Shown here: one piece after another, positions 36,333-48,300 of the stretch
Numbering within the stretch: the first letter of the stretch is position 1
How the letters are laid out: each line of letters begins with the position of its first letter
Source of the DNA: Pseudeuparius sepicola
Taxonomy: Eukaryota; Arthropoda; Insecta; Coleoptera; Anthribidae
Direction: 5' to 3'
Length of the DNA stretch: 64,000 nucleotides
Assembly (NCBI GenBank): GCA_963920635.1
Contig: OY987308.1
Span: forward strand, 21,357,096-21,421,095
The notes under the pieces: generated by a model
Databases searched by the model: none
What the model was told of the DNA's origin: nothing
The model's input: the letters and a program-made list of their open reading frames with translations, nothing else
Made by a program: the position numbers and the translations under genes

Positions 36333-39300
36333 ATGACCTCGACTCCGAAATCAGGGAAATCCGGGCAATCAGGTAGGGTTTTCCTCGGTTTTCTTTGTGG
36401 TAAATGAAAATGTAAGCTCGTAAAAGATTTGTGGAATGATCTTTTGTAAAATGGTCCAAGGAATATGTTGGTTTCCCTTGGGAATAGAAACTAGGCCAAG
36501 AATTTATTTTTTGTTTATTTTCGTACAGGAAAGTGGATTGACCTTTTGGCATTTGGACTCTATAATATAATAATTATTATATCTCCCCTTTTGATTATCG
36601 ATTATTGGGTGTTATAATAAGATACAACTTGCTTTTATTTGGTGTTAATCAAACAAAAATGAAACGGCAGGATAATGTTGACTTTCTCTGAATAAAATTA
36701 TATATACCTAATACCGTAATAGCCATTACAGATTGTATATTTATTATGTATAATTAACCTACTACCTATTTCCTATATCCTATGATTCTTGACAACTAGG
36801 ACCTCTATATAATAACTATTTATAGCTATCATTTTGGTGAAATTTGATAAATGGGGACTTTCTCCCCAAGTTTTTTTTACAATTATTTACAACACATGCA
36901 AAATATGATAATTGGACCCACAGAACATTTGACCTAACCCAATACTCAAATATTGCCATTTACAATATTTAGTTAAAAACCAGATGTTAGTTCCAGTTTC
37001 GAGCGGCTTCTCTAATGAGATAGTAAACGTTAAATATGTTATTAAACATCTGTTCTTCAAATTCGAATTTTTATGTCCACGGTTTATTTCTGATGATGAG
37101 CTATAAATTTCTATTTCTATATTCTGTTAAAATGATTTTTGTAAATAAGAGAACAGTGTAGCGATGTGCCAACAATTTTGTTAGTAGGTAGCGGACGTTT
37201 GTAACTGAAACTTTGCGGAATGAAGTGAAATTAACAATTCTCGAAATGCCAGAGTACTTTGACGACTGCATTTATGAACCTAGTGCGCATAGGAGGAAAT
37301 ACAAAGTGTACAAGTGTTGTAAGAGTGACAGTGCCTTGGATAAATTCGGTAGAAATAATAGGAAGCACTGGACGGTTCTGGTAGCTTTCACACCTTTAGA
37401 AAACGTCTGGGAAGAAGGTACAACGCATGGCCGATAACATTTTATTATTTTACTAAACGAGAATATGAAAAAAGACGCACACGCAAATTTTGATAGCTTT
37501 TCTTCCTTTTTTCCTACCACAGCTTGTGCGAGAATCCACCAGGTGGTATCCTTTGGGAAGATGGCACATTTGGTATCTCGGAATAGCCCAGGCCGAGCAG
37601 AGGATTGCCATCTAAAAATAGAAAAAAACATATGATTTGGCTTTCGAGGCATCCCCAAAATCAAGTCGAATTAAAAAAAAAAGCCAAACCTGGAGATTAA
37701 CAGAGCTGGGAAAGATCGCGCCAAAAAAGATCTACATCATAGATCAGATCGTTTTTCAAAAAAAGATCTAAGATCAAAGATCGTGTAAAAATGATCTATT
37801 TAAAAAGATCAATCGATCTAAGATCTTTTGAACGATCTAGGAGCTTCTAAACGATCTAAGATCTTCTAAACAATCTAAGATCATTTAAATGATCTAAGAT
37901 CTTCTAAACAATATAAGATCTAAACGATCTAAGATCTTCTAAACGATCTAAGTTTCTCTAAATGATCTAAGATCTTTGAACAAAATTCATGATATTATAT
38001 AGTTAATAGATATAGATGTCTATAAATACTTTTCCTAATTTTGACATAGTATAAAGTGACATCTTTCAAAACCTGAGCAAGTGATGATACGTCCAGTTTT
38101 ACGTTAACTAGTTGTGTAAAGTAAAATTTTACATAACTATAGTTGCGTAAAGTTACTACTCTAACTGAACTAAAATAGTTACGTAATCAATCATCAGTTG
38201 ATATACCTATGGAAAATTAGACTTTTCTTGTAAAAACGGGTTCACCGATTATTTATGCAATTTATAATTTTATAACGTAAGTTATAAAATTCGGAATTTT
38301 GAGAAATAGATAATTGAAAATAAAATACAAATTAACATAAAGCATTCATTTAAAGACCTCAAAATAGGTTCTTGTAGTTGTAGTTAAAATATACGTCAGT
38401 TTGTTTATATTATTTGTCATTTTTCGCGAATTCTGACAATTTCCACTTTAGCTGAGACCTAGAGATCTCCTGAGGTAAACTGCTTTAAACGTAACGTAAG
38501 TAACTGAATTCGTAATACATATTTTAGAAACAATATGTAGATTATACGTATAAAAATAAAAATCCTTGTTCGCACAAAACTATTCATTCTTCTAAAAAAT
38601 ATATATATACCTACCTCTCTATCTACATTATTTTGTATAAAAAAATCACAGAAACGTTTCAAAAACGAACTACTTACAACAATTAATTGAGGTCAAAATG
38701 AGAACATATTTTACAAATATGTAGATATAAAAACAAAAACTCTTATTCCTACAACAACTTAGAGCACTATTTTTTATCCTTCAAAAATAAAACATTATTT
38801 TATATAAAAAAAATCACAGGAACGCTTCAAAAATGAACGAAAACAAATGAGGAAAAGATCTTAGATCGTTAACGATCTTAGATCCCTTTAAAGATCTTAG
38901 ATCTTTAAAACGATCTTAGATCTTTAAAACGATCTTAGATCTTTAAAACGATCTTAAATCTTTTAAACGATCTCAGATCTTTAAAATGATCTAAGGTCGT
39001 CAAATTAACATCAAAGATCAGATCTTTTTGAAACGATCTTTTTAAAAAAGATCGTTCTTTGGTGAAACAAAAAAGATCTAGATGTAAGATCAAGATCGCG
39101 ATTTTAGATCTTTGAAACGATCTTTTTTAAATAGATCTGCCCAGCTCTGGAGGTTAATCATTCTTACCCTTCCTCCTAACACCCTTCGCCTTGTACTCAT
39201 CATTCGAATTCAGCCCGCTGCCTGTCAATGGATTTCTGTAAGAACTACTCGGTCTCTTCTCGTCATTATAATTCTCCTTGGTCAACCTCCTGGGACTCGC

Positions 39301-42300
39301 CAGCTTGTCGGAGGGCGGTTCCTCTCGTTGTCCGGCCGGAAACACATTATTCGGCGTCCTCTCCTTTCTGTGGAACACCCTTCTCGAGGGGCTGCCGTTA
39401 ACGGAAAAAATCGACGTGGCTACCGTCGGCTCCGTCTTCAGCGAAAATATGTCGCTCTCGTTTTTCGATATCTTCTTCTCCGGCTGACTCAGGCTGGTCA
39501 CCAACTTCTTCTTGCACTCGTTTTTCGGCTCTTCGGTCACCTTCAACACGGAACTGTCGTTGTCCTCTATGTTGCCGCCTTCAAACACGGTCTGCACGTT
39601 GTCCTTGTCGTCGTAGACCGGCGTTTCGGCGACGATTTGTTCGTCAATGATGTCGGAAATTTTATCGCTGATGGAAATGTCCTCTGAAGGTTTCAAGGGT
39701 TTTAGGTCGACTGGTTTTTCGCTTGGAACGTCGAGGACTTTGGGTTTTGGTTCTGATTCGGGTTCTACTGTGGTCGTATCTTCCATGGTGTTTCGCGGCC
39801 TGAAATTTCGGAAAGTTGCGTCGGAGCCAGGAAAAAGTTAACATAGGTACTTACTGGAAACTAGATGTGGTTTAAGGGGATAGCCGGTTTGTTTCTGTGA
39901 ATTTTCTAGTTGTGAAATAAACAAAAATAATGGTATTTTGCATTTGAACTGACAAATTTCATTCATTCATCAATGACATTTTAATTGTTTAAAAGGATCA
40001 GGACAACAACTACTTGATTGAGTTTATTCCTTTACTCAATGGAAGAAACCAGAGATCAAGTAAAAATTTGGTTGCAATTCATAACATTATTTGTGTGGTT
40101 CTTGTGAAAAATATTATGGGATGCTTTTACTTGAATTTCGGTTTCAGCAACTTTTTCCAACTCGGTTATTGAGGGACCGTTGAGTTTTAAGACTTAGGGA
40201 CCATGCTAAATCGATTCAGCTGGTTGATTTACATAGGAAAATTGAGATATATAATATCTTCAAATTTTCAAAAAGTACACCAGTTGCTTTTTCTCCTTAA
40301 TAACTAAAAATTAGAATTGAAATTTAAAAATCAGATACTTAATGATGTCAGCAAGAACCTGGTTTTCTTCGTGATTCTCCACTAAATAGAATTAAGTAGT
40401 ATATTGTGCAACTAGTTAAGCAATGAGGCATATTGTATGCGAGTGGATATGCATATGTTGCACGAGCATGCAATACACATTATTGCATTATACTTTGGAC
40501 ATTTGAAAAAAAAACGATATTTAAGTTTTATATCAAAGTTTTATTAATACATTTTGAGTTTTAGAAGAAGCAGAAACTTTTATCAAGAATAATTTTTTTC
40601 AGAAATTGAAAATACCTACATTTTTTTCCATTATTTGTGGCAATATTTATGGCAGACACTGTATAAATAAACAGCATGACCCATATACTGGGTGACCAGA
40701 AAATTGAATAAACGTTAATTATTAGCATAAGAGTAAATTTCCTCTATTTGTAGAGATAGTGAAAAAAGTTATAAAGATAATTTGTTCAGCGTGGTAAGTT
40801 ACTTAGGTGTACAAAATTTCAGTGTTAGGCCTACTTTGATTTTTTAATTTTATTCTCTTTTTTGACAAATGAAATGGTTTTATGTAAATAGTACAACAAC
40901 ACTGTATTAAGAAAACTTCCTCAGAATAGAAAATTGCCCATGATGACAAAATTTGACGATTCTAGGCCTACTTTGTTTTTTGGAATTATATTGGAGGAAA
41001 CTCAAATAAGTAGTCCAGGATTGTCAAAAAAAATTTCATCATACACAGTTTCCTACTCTGAGTAATTTATATTTTTACAATTTTGTTGTACTACTTACAG
41101 AAAATAATTTAATTGAACAAAAACAAGAAAAGAAAAACAATAAATCGAATTAGGTTAATGCTTTTAAATTTTCTACATCTAAGTAACATCACGCTGAACA
41201 AATTTTCTTTATAACTATTTTCAATATCTCTACAAATAGAAGCAGTTTACTCTTATGCGAATTAATAGGTTTCTTCAATTTTCTGGTCACCCAGTATAAG
41301 TAATGTTAACTTTTCCATGCCAATCTTATTTTAAGAACAAGCAGACTTTTTTTATCAAAAATGCTTTTTTTTTTCGAAAAATTGAAAATAAAAGTATAGT
41401 ATAGTCCATCCGTGGAAACACTGTATTTATAGTCCGATTTTGATCTAGTTTTTTTTAACGATAGGACATCAAAAACTGGACTTTAGGGCAAAACCAAAAT
41501 TGGACATATATTTTTTAAAACAAGAAACACTTCTTCATTACCACGGAATGCAAGACCAAAAAGGAACGCCAAGTTAACACCTCGAAGGCGCCTACCAAAA
41601 TAGAAATCAGCGTGGCGCGTCTCTTCGAGTCTCCAGACTTATTTTTGTCACGTCTACCGCCAAAGATGGTGAATGATCAAGAAGATAAGGTCCAAAACAG
41701 AGCCGTAACCGAATTTTTTTCCGTCAGAATAATAATTGAAAGCTTCAAAAAATGCACACAACTTATAGGAACCGCTGAAAGGACTTCCTTTTGTAATATT
41801 ATAGTCCAATAAAAGTGTTAATCTGCTTATAATAGGGGTCGCAAAAAAAATCCAAACGGGATGATTTTTTAGGGGTTGCTTGGGGACTGCAACCAAAAGA
41901 TCACACTAGAACTCCTGGTACGAATTATTGCGCTATAGGGTGGTTTCCTAAACATTTTTTTAGAGGAAAATGACCCTAATAAAAGTTGTAGGAGATCAAA
42001 GTATAAACAACTTTTCCTCAAAGTGTTTTTGTATCTCTGATAAATAACGAATTACAGCGCATTACTTATATGACAAAAAATCCGCAATCTGCAGGGGTGG
42101 TCTTGTATTTTTTTTTACAAAAAAGGCCTTAATAAAAGTTTTAGAGGATCAACTTGTGGTGAATTTTTCTCATAATTTTTTTTGTGTGTAATACTTAATG
42201 ATTTACAGGGCATTATATAGGGACCGGCAGAAAGTTGGACACAAAAATTTAATATTTTTAAACTCTGATTTCGATTAATTTAAATTTCTAGATGCTACTC

Positions 42301-45300
42301 GAACAAAATTAAAGTTTAGTACCAAATTCATGTCCTATCCGATGATAAGTTGCGCTTGCGGTATTTTGTTTTTTGTAATACACAAAGTGGTTCTAAAAAA
42401 ATACAAAAAAAAAGTTAAATTTCTTTTTTTGTCTAGGTGACTGCGACTTTAAATCTGAGATCCACCTTTGATTCCAAACAACTTTTGTAAGTAACTTATT
42501 GCCGTATTTTAAAAAAAGAAGGGTACTTTACACTTGAGTTATTTTGACATTTTTGAATCTACCTCGTATCCAAAAAGAGATATTTAAATTTTGATATGTG
42601 CGTTTTGAGTTTGAAATGATGCACCAACTTTTATCGAGAATAAAATTAATAAAAAAGTTTTCCATTCGTGTCCAATTTTCTGCCGGTCACTGTATGACAA
42701 AAATTATTAAAAAATATAATGTCATAAGCAATGCGCTGTAACACGTAATGTATTAGATATACAAAAAAAATATGAGAAAAAGTTGCTTATACTTTGATCC
42801 CCTACAACATTTTTTAGAGTCATTTTGTTCTAAAAAATTGTTTAGCTAACTACCCCTATTGTTTAGGAAACCACCATATAGTGCAATTCGTACCAGGAGC
42901 ATAGATTCCTGTAATCTGTGCCAGCAGTACGAGTGTGATCTTTTAGTTGGACCCTCAGGAAGCAGTTTCCAAGCAACCCTGAAAAAATCATCCTGTTTGG
43001 AATTTTACAAGCTTTTATTTAACTTGCCCTGTTAGTATGTGTGTGGGTCGAATCTTGCAAGCTGAATTAGAACCACTTCCTGACATCCGATTGAGCTGAA
43101 ATTTTGCATACACCTTTAGTTTCGGTGACAATACAATATGCAATACTCAATATTGTAATACTTTCAAAATGGCCGCCGCTCCAAGATGGCGGATGGTATT
43201 TTTTGTCAACCCCCTTAACATGGGTATCAAATGAAAGGGCTTGAAAAGTAGAAAACGATAAAGTTAGTGACTTCACACTAATTTCAATATGGCCGCCGCT
43301 CCAAGATGGCGGATTACCTAGGTATTTGATACTCAACATGGGTACGAAAACGAAAACCTAAACATATTTTATTCGTTTTAGTACATTGCTTAATTAAAAG
43401 CTTGTTTTTAAAAAGGTTTTTTTATTTTCAATTTTTTGTGCAAATCTGGTATCGGTATTCGGTAAAAACCTTGGATGGTGCTACGCTATTCGCGGCTTTC
43501 CGTAGGTATACGAATTTTGTCAGTACGCTCCTGAGTCGCGGCTTAAGTCTATACTTCTATACCAAGCGACTTTTTTATAGAGACCCTGGGCAGTTTATAA
43601 CTTGTGTTGTGGTCGAGACGTAAGACGATCTCCCAGGAAAATAAAATTTGTTTATATTTTTGTCGCGTTTGAGTCACACAGTGGAAGTATGTGACTTCAT
43701 CAAGTTTTTTACTCACTCATATTTGGTTTGTCGGTGAACTGATTTGTATCATATTTGGTGGTGTGAAATGAAGAATAGGCGGTGTTTTTGAGTGTCGAAA
43801 AGTGCTGGAATTAACACGTTTTGAGGTAAACATTTTAATAGAATTTTTTACAAAGCTGTAGCAACAGCGAATATCGTATTTTGTTTAAATTCCATTCCTT
43901 GACTATATGCAAATAAGATTAATTATTATAATGTGTACCTAATTGAACCGCGTATTATGGAGCGCGAGCGTGTTAAAAACACTTTGCAAGCCAACCATCG
44001 TCACAAGTTCCAATTTAGTAGTGATGGCACATGAGAACAATTTATAATGAGCACTAACAATTGCGCAATTTGTTTTGGGTAATTTATGATTTTAATATGA
44101 TTTGCCGAGGGAGCCCGTCTGGGTGTCGCGGCCTTCGCAACACATTGTATAAACAAAGCGATACATATTATAAAACGTTTGTTTAATTTTTATGGCCCCC
44201 GAAAATGTCGCACTGAAAAATGGGCATCGTTCCCGTACATTGTTTGACAAAACTGTCGACTTTATAGCTTTGGGACCATGCTAGATGTCTTTAGCGGGCG
44301 AGTTTACGTAAGGAAATTACAATTTCCCGGAAGAATTCCGTCCAAAATTTTAACAAATGTGTTTAGGTATATTTATTTTCTTGAAATCGGCAGTGAAGTG
44401 TCTCAAAATCGTCATTAAATGCTCAGAAATCGGCACTGAAGTAGCCCATTATTGTACTATTTTTTCAATAAGTAGGCCTTGGCGAGATGTAATCATCAAA
44501 CGTCAGACGCGGAGCCATCGCCTTTTAGTACATATTGCGAATTTGTTACCTATAGCAGCGCAATCTTTCAGTATAAATATTTATGTATTTTCCATGGAGG
44601 CTGCACAACGGGCAGCAGTTTGGAGTTTCGGTTGGGAAGCGCCGTGCCTCGTCATACTTGACCTAGCTAGAGCGATCGTCAAAGTCAAGCAACGCCGCGC
44701 GCAGTCAGTTCATGGACGGGTGATCCTTTATGATTATTTGTTTGCCTAATAAAACATTTTTTTCCGATTTCAAAGAAAAAATATGTACTTCGGCACTGAA
44801 GTTCCTTTTATTACTCATGTCGTTTATTTGCCTCAGCCAGAGGCCTCGGCAACTAAATTCCAGATAAGTCATAAAAAGTTGAACTTCAGTGCCTTGGTAC
44901 ATAAATAACTTAAGTATTGCCATATACAGCGTGTCCCGCTCTGATGTCCGGAAGAGGGAAAAGTTTTTTATTCGTAAGTTTACGACAAAAAGTCATTCTT
45001 TATAAAAAAAACTCCTGCTTGTTCCAAAACGCCTAAAACTGTTAAAATATTTTTGATTTTCGAAAAATTTAGAAAAAAAGTCACAAAGAGTAAAGGACCG
45101 TTGTTTTTAACAATATCGAAAAATATTATCAAGGATGTCATTTAGAATCCACAGGGGGTTACAAATTTGAGGTTTCAGCAATCTATGTTGATTTTTTTAA
45201 CAAGGCGGGCACCTGATTTGTGCGTCTATAATAATAGAGCAGTTTAAATTCACGGGTGGCTGTGGCTATGACAACCAAATAATATTTACCATTTTTGCAA

Positions 45301-48300
45301 ATATTCCTCTACACGAAATACAAAATGTGTATATGTATAGAGAATTTATTAGAAGAGTTGAAATTTGTACAGAAGTTGGAGGCAATAAATTTGAGTGAAA
45401 TTTATTTTTGTAAATTTTAATAACATCATTCCTTGTTTAAGTAAATTTTCCATATTGTTAGCAGTAAATTGACGTAATAGCGTTGAAGAAATTGATTATT
45501 GTATAAATTCTGCAAATATCAAATAAAACAAATTACCTGCCCGCCTTGTTAAAAAAATTCAACATAAATTGCTGAAACCTCAAATTTGTAATCCCCTGTG
45601 GATTCTAAATGACATCCTTGACAATATTTTTCGATATTGTCAAAAACAACGGTCCTTTACTCTTGGTGACTGACAGATTCTTTTCCAAATTTTTCGAAAT
45701 ACTGAACACCCTGTATAAAAAAATCAGAAATATTTTAATAGTTTTTGGCGTTTTGGAACAAGCAGGAGTTTTTTATAAAGAGTGACTTTTTGTCGTAAAT
45801 CCACGAATAAATTTTTTTCCCTCTTCTGGACATCAGAGGGGGACACGCTGTATATATAGGGGACACAAATTTTTCTTGAGGAAAAAAATACTTTCCTTCG
45901 GTTGGAAATGATACAAATCAAAATAATAATTATAATACTAAGAACTGTTATTTGTTGAAAATATTTGTAATTTATCAGGTTTATCAAAGACAGAAGACAA
46001 TATAATGTAATTATACCTATTATATTAGATAATTATATTATTATTAGTTGTCAGTTCTTCCAAATTTAAAGACTTGTCTTTGTAGACAACATTTTATACC
46101 TTTTCAACCTCAAATTGGGAATAATCAATTTCAAATTGGGAATAAACAACTTCAAATTGAGAATAGTCAACTTCAAATTGGGATTAATCAATTTCAAATT
46201 GGGAATAGACAACTTTAAATTGGGAATAGTCAATATCATATTGAGACTAAACAATTTCAAATTGGTAATATTCAATAGAAAATCAATTGAAAATCAACAA
46301 CTTCATGTTATAAAAACACTTATCAACTAGAACAACTCAATTTATTAACTAAAGTTTATAATATTTAATTACTTACATCAAAGGATGTGGTATATATCTG
46401 TACATTTATCATTTATTTGCTTTTATTTATCATTTATCGCAAGCTAAATTTTGCTTATAGAAATTATAAAGTATAAGTAGTGCAAAATAACATAAATAAT
46501 AAATTAACTGTAGCGAGTTGCACCAAATTTGTAGGAAAAATAATAGAGATACATATGTATACCAGATATATTAAATATATGGCAAAAATATGATATTTTA
46601 AATTCAGTAAGTAGAAGAAGGTATTGTGTATTTACTTAGATATAAGTAATTATTTAATATTGAATATTCCTAATTTGAAATTGTTTATTCCAATTTGATA
46701 TTGTTTATTGCAGGGACTCTTTTTAAAAAGTCCCTGGTTTATTCCAATTTGATATTGAAAATGATTATTCCCAATTTCAAGTTGAAAAGACATTGACATT
46801 TCATTTGATTTCCAGGGCTAACTTGATAAGAACTTTGTTAATGAAGCCCAACCCAAAGAGGTGATTTTTAATTTTTATAAAAGTTATTTTTTCTAAATGT
46901 TTTCTTGTGGCACCACATTAAAATGTTATACTGACATATCCAGAAAGAGAAACAAAGTAACGAAATTGTTTACATCAATAAAAAAATAATATTGCCAGTT
47001 TATGGCAAAAAGTATGCCTAAGGAAAACATTTTTTTGAAGTTTCTAAGCGAATATCTCAGGAAATTAATGACCTTTCCATACTTTTTACCCACCCTGTAC
47101 GTCGGAAACGAAGTTTAAATGCTTCGGCAACATTCCGATACGTGTAAACTTAACGTTCCACTTGTCAACATTACAGAAACATTAAAAAAAAAAAGTCACG
47201 GCAACATGTCAAACCCGACCCCTTATTGCAGAGCCGACTCCGGAGGGCCCGCAGACCCTAGCGGGCGGCCACAGGCCCTCGTTTCGTGGCGGCGCCAAGC
47301 TCGCCCGCCGCGCCAGGTCCTTCAAGGACGACTTCCTCGGGCGGCTGTCGCAGATGCGGAGCCCGCAGGGCGTCTCGCCGCGGGGCGGCGGGCCCAGGGC
47401 GTCCAAGGACCCCGACGCCGCCTACTGCAACAAGGGCCCCGAGCGGGAACTGGACGGCTTGTGGAAACAGGCCCAGATCGCCCTCAAGCATTTCAGGTGA
47501 GAACGGGGGGTTGCGTTACGTTGTATTGATGTTTTGCAACGTTACGAGGCTGAACGTTAAATAAATGTTTATTTGGTACTTTGACTTATACGTAGCGTTT
47601 GTCTGGCTTCTAGAGATGAGAGAGAATTACGTTATGTTCTACAATGTTTCTTAAACGTCAAATAAATGTTTCTTTGTAACCTCGATTTATAGAATGTGTT
47701 CCTTCTCACTTCTAGCGATGAGAGAGAGTTACGTTACGTTTTATTTATGTTGCAAGAATAATGCAATGTTTCTATGCTGCGCCGACTTATACAGATTGTT
47801 CTTCCTACTTCTAGAGATGTTGTGTCAAAGAAGAAACTTGAAATGTTACCCGGCAACGGAACTATAATCCTAGACACCGTGTGGATGATCAATATATCGG
47901 TAAAATCCTCTGTACCTTCCGACAGTAGCAGCAGTATTATTTCTTGCACCAATCGCATGTACCAAAGCGTCGCCAGGCTTATAAAATTATGCGACGACGT
48001 TCTCATAGATGACACAAGTTCCGAACTTGACAACGAGAACGTAAACGAGATTGTAGCGCAAGTCGAAGACTCCGTTAAGGTACATTTTGGCGGCAAACAC
48101 AGTGTGAACATTGTTTATTATATATTTTTCAGTGCTTGATCGAACTAGCGCAAGAGAAGATAGCGCAGCAGCATAGGACAACATATAAAACAACGCCGAG
48201 GTCGAGTTACGGCGGAGGAAATTTGGACGCGCCCGCACAACGAAATTCTTTGCCTGACATTCCTTTAACGCCCCGCGAACGAGAAATTCTCGCGCAAACT

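Noticed and set aside
36115..36552. 145-codon minus-strand frame over the C3G first exon
   Set aside because: Runs through the divergent promoter and intron; no domain visible.
39112..39687. 191-codon plus-strand frame
   Set aside because: Antisense shadow of the Jupiter-like exon 39168-39786, whose frame has phase-consistent splicing and family-like motifs.
43402..43623. 73-codon frame
   Set aside because: Overlaps the distal flank of the dispersed repeat; no protein similarity.
44357..44749. 130-codon frame in C3G intron 1
   Set aside because: No recognisable protein, repeated GGCACTGAAG motifs around it, and no splice sites that fit C3G phase.
46110..46275. CRISPR-like regularly spaced repeats
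   Set aside because: Units are contiguous 18-21-bp minisatellite copies without unique spacers, in an animal genome.
46066..46330. Frames with NLKL..PNLKL repeats on both strands
   Set aside because: Direct translation of the AATTGGGAATA minisatellite.
47209..47564. Several overlapping frames on both strands over C3G exon 2
   Set aside because: Shadows of one GC-rich exon; only the frame starting after the acceptor at 47231 joins in phase to exon 3 and resembles C3G.
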